Assembly (NCBI GenBank): GCA_017998555.1
Contig: JAGOCU010000147.1
Location: forward strand, 1 to 6,069
Origin: Thermoflexales bacterium
GTDB taxonomy: Bacteria > Chloroflexota > Anaerolineae > J036 > Brachytrichaceae
DNA length: 6,069 nucleotides
Direction of reading: 5' to 3'
A program made the position numbers and the translations under genes. The notes beneath the pieces were generated by a model. It was not told the origin of the DNA. It saw only the letters and a program-made list of their open reading frames with translations, and did no database searches. The first letter of the stretch is position 1. Every line of letters begins with the position of its first letter. Below are positions 4,241 to 6,069 of this stretch, in pieces.

Positions 4241-6069
4241 ATGCGACAGAACCGCGCGCTGGCGGCCCTGCTGGCAGTGGTTTTCTCCGCTGGCCTGGTC
4301 TACAGCGTCAGCACACCCATCCTGGAAGCGTCAGATGAGGTTCGCCATCTGGCGGTGATCGAGCACTACTGGCTCGGGAACGGCCTGCCCGTCCAGGACC
4401 CCGACAATCGCGGCTTCTACGAGCAGGAAGGCAGCCAACCCCCGCTGTACTACCTGAGCATGGCGGCCCTGGCCAGGGGCTTTGACCTGTCGGATTTCCG
4501 GGCCAGGGCGACCTTCAACCCGCACGGCAGGCTTGGGCGGGCCGACACCAGCACAAACTGGAACATGGTCCTGCATTCGGAGGCCGAGGACTTCCCCTGG
4601 ACCCGCACAACGCTGTTTGTCCACATCGTTCGGCTCATCGGCGTGCTGTTCGGGCTGGGAACGGTCTGGGCCACCCACGGGATCGCCGCGGGGCTGGTCG
4701 AAGCGCTTGGCGCGCGGGGGCGCGCGCTGACCGCGGCGCCCCTGCTCGCCGCCGCGCTGGTTGGGTTCAACCCGATGTTTCTGTTCATCAGCGCATCGAT
4801 CAACAACGACACGCTGGCCACCCTGCTCTCCAGCCTGTCCCTGCTTCTGGCCACGCGCGCGTTGGGCAACGGGTTGAGCACGCGAACGGCCATCGTGCTC
4901 GGCCTATGCCTGGGCGGCGCGGCGCTGAGCAAATCCTCGGGACTGGCCCTGAGCGCGGTCGTGCCCGGGGTGCTCGGGCTCGCGGCTCTGGCCCGACGGT
5001 CGCAACGCGATTCGGCGCCCAGGGCGCTCGCCAACCCTGTCCTCGCCCTGATCATCGCGATGGTCGTCGCCGGCTGGTTCTACTTCCGAAATCAGGTCCT
5101 GTATGGCGACTTCACCGGCACTCAGACGATGTCGATTATTGCCGGACCGCGCGATCGCATCCCGTCCGTGTTTGAGCTGATCGGCGAATATGAAGGATTC
5201 GCTCGCTCGTATATTGGCCTGTTCGGCGCGGTGAACATCCCGATGACCGAGCTCGTGTATGCGCTTTTCAACGGGCTTCTGGTGTGCGCCGGGGCCGGGC
5301 TCGCCCTGCTTGCCTGGCGCTGGCGCGCATCGGCTCGCAGTATTCGGACCGCGCTTCAAGAGCCATCGACCCTGCCGGCCGGGATGTTGAGCATCGTCAT
5401 CCTCGTCGCCCTTGCCGCGTTGGCGCGCTGGACATCCCTGACCATGGCAAGCCAGGGCCGCCTGATTTTCCCGACCATTGGCGCGGTCTCGACGCTGATC
5501 GCGGTGGGGGTTTTGGCCCTCGTCGGCGCCGTATCGGCCCGCGCAAGTCGGTTCGCCGCATTCGCGATCGGAGGCGGCCTGGGCATGCTGGCGATCGTCA
5601 GTCCCTTCGCCTATATCCTGCCGGCCTATGCGCCTCCGCCGCGGGTGGCCGGAGAACAGGCCCTGCCCGCCGGAATGACGCGGACGGAACTGCGATACGG
5701 CGATTCGGCGGGCCCCGCCCTGCGCTGGATCGGCTTCGAAGCCCAACCGTCGCGGGTCAACGACGGCGATCGCCTGTCGCTTACCCTGTACTGGCAGGGA
5801 CTCCGGCAAATGGACCGCAACTACAGCGTGGCAGTGAAGTTGTTCGGGCCCGGCGCCATCAGCGACACCCTCCAGGCTGGCGGGATCGACATGACGCCCG
5901 GCCGGGGCATGCTGCAAACCAACCGCTGGGCGCCGGGCGAAATCATCGTCGAGAAGGTCGAGATTCTGATCGAACCCGGGGCCGGTCTGCCCGACCTGGC
6001 CGAGCTCGCCCTGGATGTGAGCTGGTACGACTTCGACGTCGAAGCGCGCCGCCAGACGCTTCTCAAGAC
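4241..6069 (+). CDS. Large polytopic membrane protein, DUF2142/GT39-like, with C-terminal beta domain (partial)
   Basis: The frame is open from 4241 to the right edge (609 codons visible, 3' end missing). After a first hydrophobic helix (about 6-24) comes ILEASDEVRHLAVIEHYW, with Asp32-Glu33 and His36, and then EGSQPPLYYLS (63-73). This is the DE...QPPLYY arrangement of GT-C type proteins annotated as DUF2142 or glycosyltransferase 39. FNPMFLFISASINNDTLA (175-192) is another hallmark. Several more hydrophobic helices continue to about residue 465. From about 484 the sequence turns soluble: LRYGDSAGPALRWIGFE, then GDRLSLTLYWQGLRQMDRNYSVAVKLFGP and NRWAPGEIIVEKVEILI. This looks like a beta-sandwich of the kind attached to many Chloroflexota membrane glycosyltransferases. 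The expected role is extracytoplasmic glycan or glycolipid synthesis, with unknown substrate. The ATG at 4241 is chosen for the TATTAT upstream; an in-frame ATG at 4217 is possible. Neither has a good ribosome site. It is divergent from degV with a 107-base gap. Confidence 0.85.
   Translation, partial: MRQNRALAALLAVVFSAGLVYSVSTPILEASDEVRHLAVIEHYWLGNGLPVQDPDNRGFYEQEGSQPPLYYLSMAALARGFDLSDFRARATFNPHGRLGRADTSTNWNMVLHSEAEDFPWTRTTLFVHIVRLIGVLFGLGTVWATHGIAAGLVEALGARGRALTAAPLLAAALVGFNPMFLFISASINNDTLATLLSSLSLLLATRALGNGLSTRTAIVLGLCLGGAALSKSSGLALSAVVPGVLGLAALARRSQRDSAPRALANPVLALIIAMVVAGWFYFRNQVLYGDFTGTQTMSIIAGPRDRIPSVFELIGEYEGFARSYIGLFGAVNIPMTELVYALFNGLLVCAGAGLALLAWRWRASARSIRTALQEPSTLPAGMLSIVILVALAALARWTSLTMASQGRLIFPTIGAVSTLIAVGVLALVGAVSARASRFAAFAIGGGLGMLAIVSPFAYILPAYAPPPRVAGEQALPAGMTRTELRYGDSAGPALRWIGFEAQPSRVNDGDRLSLTLYWQGLRQMDRNYSVAVKLFGPGAISDTLQAGGIDMTPGRGMLQTNRWAPGEIIVEKVEILIEPGAGLPDLAELALDVSWYDFDVEARRQTLLK

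Noticed and set aside
4904..5917. Minus-strand open frame of 337 codons opposite the large membrane protein
   Set aside because: The plus-strand frame is open for over 1800 bases with membrane helices and family motifs; the minus product is Gln/Arg/Gly-rich and hydrophilic without recognisable motifs.
1..6069. A defence, secretion, phage or CRISPR-related system
   Set aside because: No gene with such motifs, no direct-repeat array, no integrase or transposase and no tRNA attachment site is visible; the genes are ordinary chromosomal functions.

Overview
The window looks like GC-rich bacterial chromosome, most probably from the Chloroflexota (Anaerolineae or a relative). That placement is an inference from three things. 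Both partial genes at the edges encode polytopic GT-C type sugar transferases, and the right-hand one carries a C-terminal beta-domain style that I associate with Chloroflexota proteins. The small membrane protein with two double-cysteine zinc ribbons also resembles proteins common there. Several starts lack a Shine-Dalgarno site and instead have a TANNNT hexamer 7-9 bases upstream, the arrangement seen in bacteria that use leaderless mRNAs. I see no mobile element, tRNA, rRNA, CRISPR array or phage gene. No stretch longer than about 110 bases lacks a gene.

Layout from left to right. (1) A minus-strand pair: radC (184-906) followed by the 5' end of a glycosyltransferase-39-like membrane protein that overlaps the radC stop and runs off the left edge. 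(2) A divergent intergenic region (907-1018), then a plus-strand gene (1019-1783) for a two-helix membrane anchor with a double zinc ribbon and a Pro/Ala-rich tail. (3) A 26-bp perfect hairpin with an AAA loop (1793-1847), filling the gap between that gene and the convergent pyk; it is probably a shared bidirectional terminator. (4) A minus-strand pair transcribed degV -> pyk: a DegV/FakB-type fatty-acid-binding protein (3303-4133) and pyruvate kinase (1855-3300), with only two bases between the degV stop and the pyk GTG. (5) A second divergent intergenic region (4134-4240), then a large plus-strand membrane protein (4241 to the right edge, at least 609 residues). It has the DE and QPPLYY motifs of DUF2142/GT39-like proteins and a C-terminal beta-sandwich-like domain.

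Functionally this is mostly ordinary chromosome: central carbon metabolism (pyk), lipid handling (degV), a widespread JAB/MPN protein (radC) and cell-surface glycan enzymes at both edges. I did not find a convincing new multi-gene system. The items most worth following up are the repeated leaderless-promoter signature, the uncharacterised membrane zinc-ribbon protein, the perfect 26-bp hairpin, and the sequence-predicted K+-independence of the pyruvate kinase.
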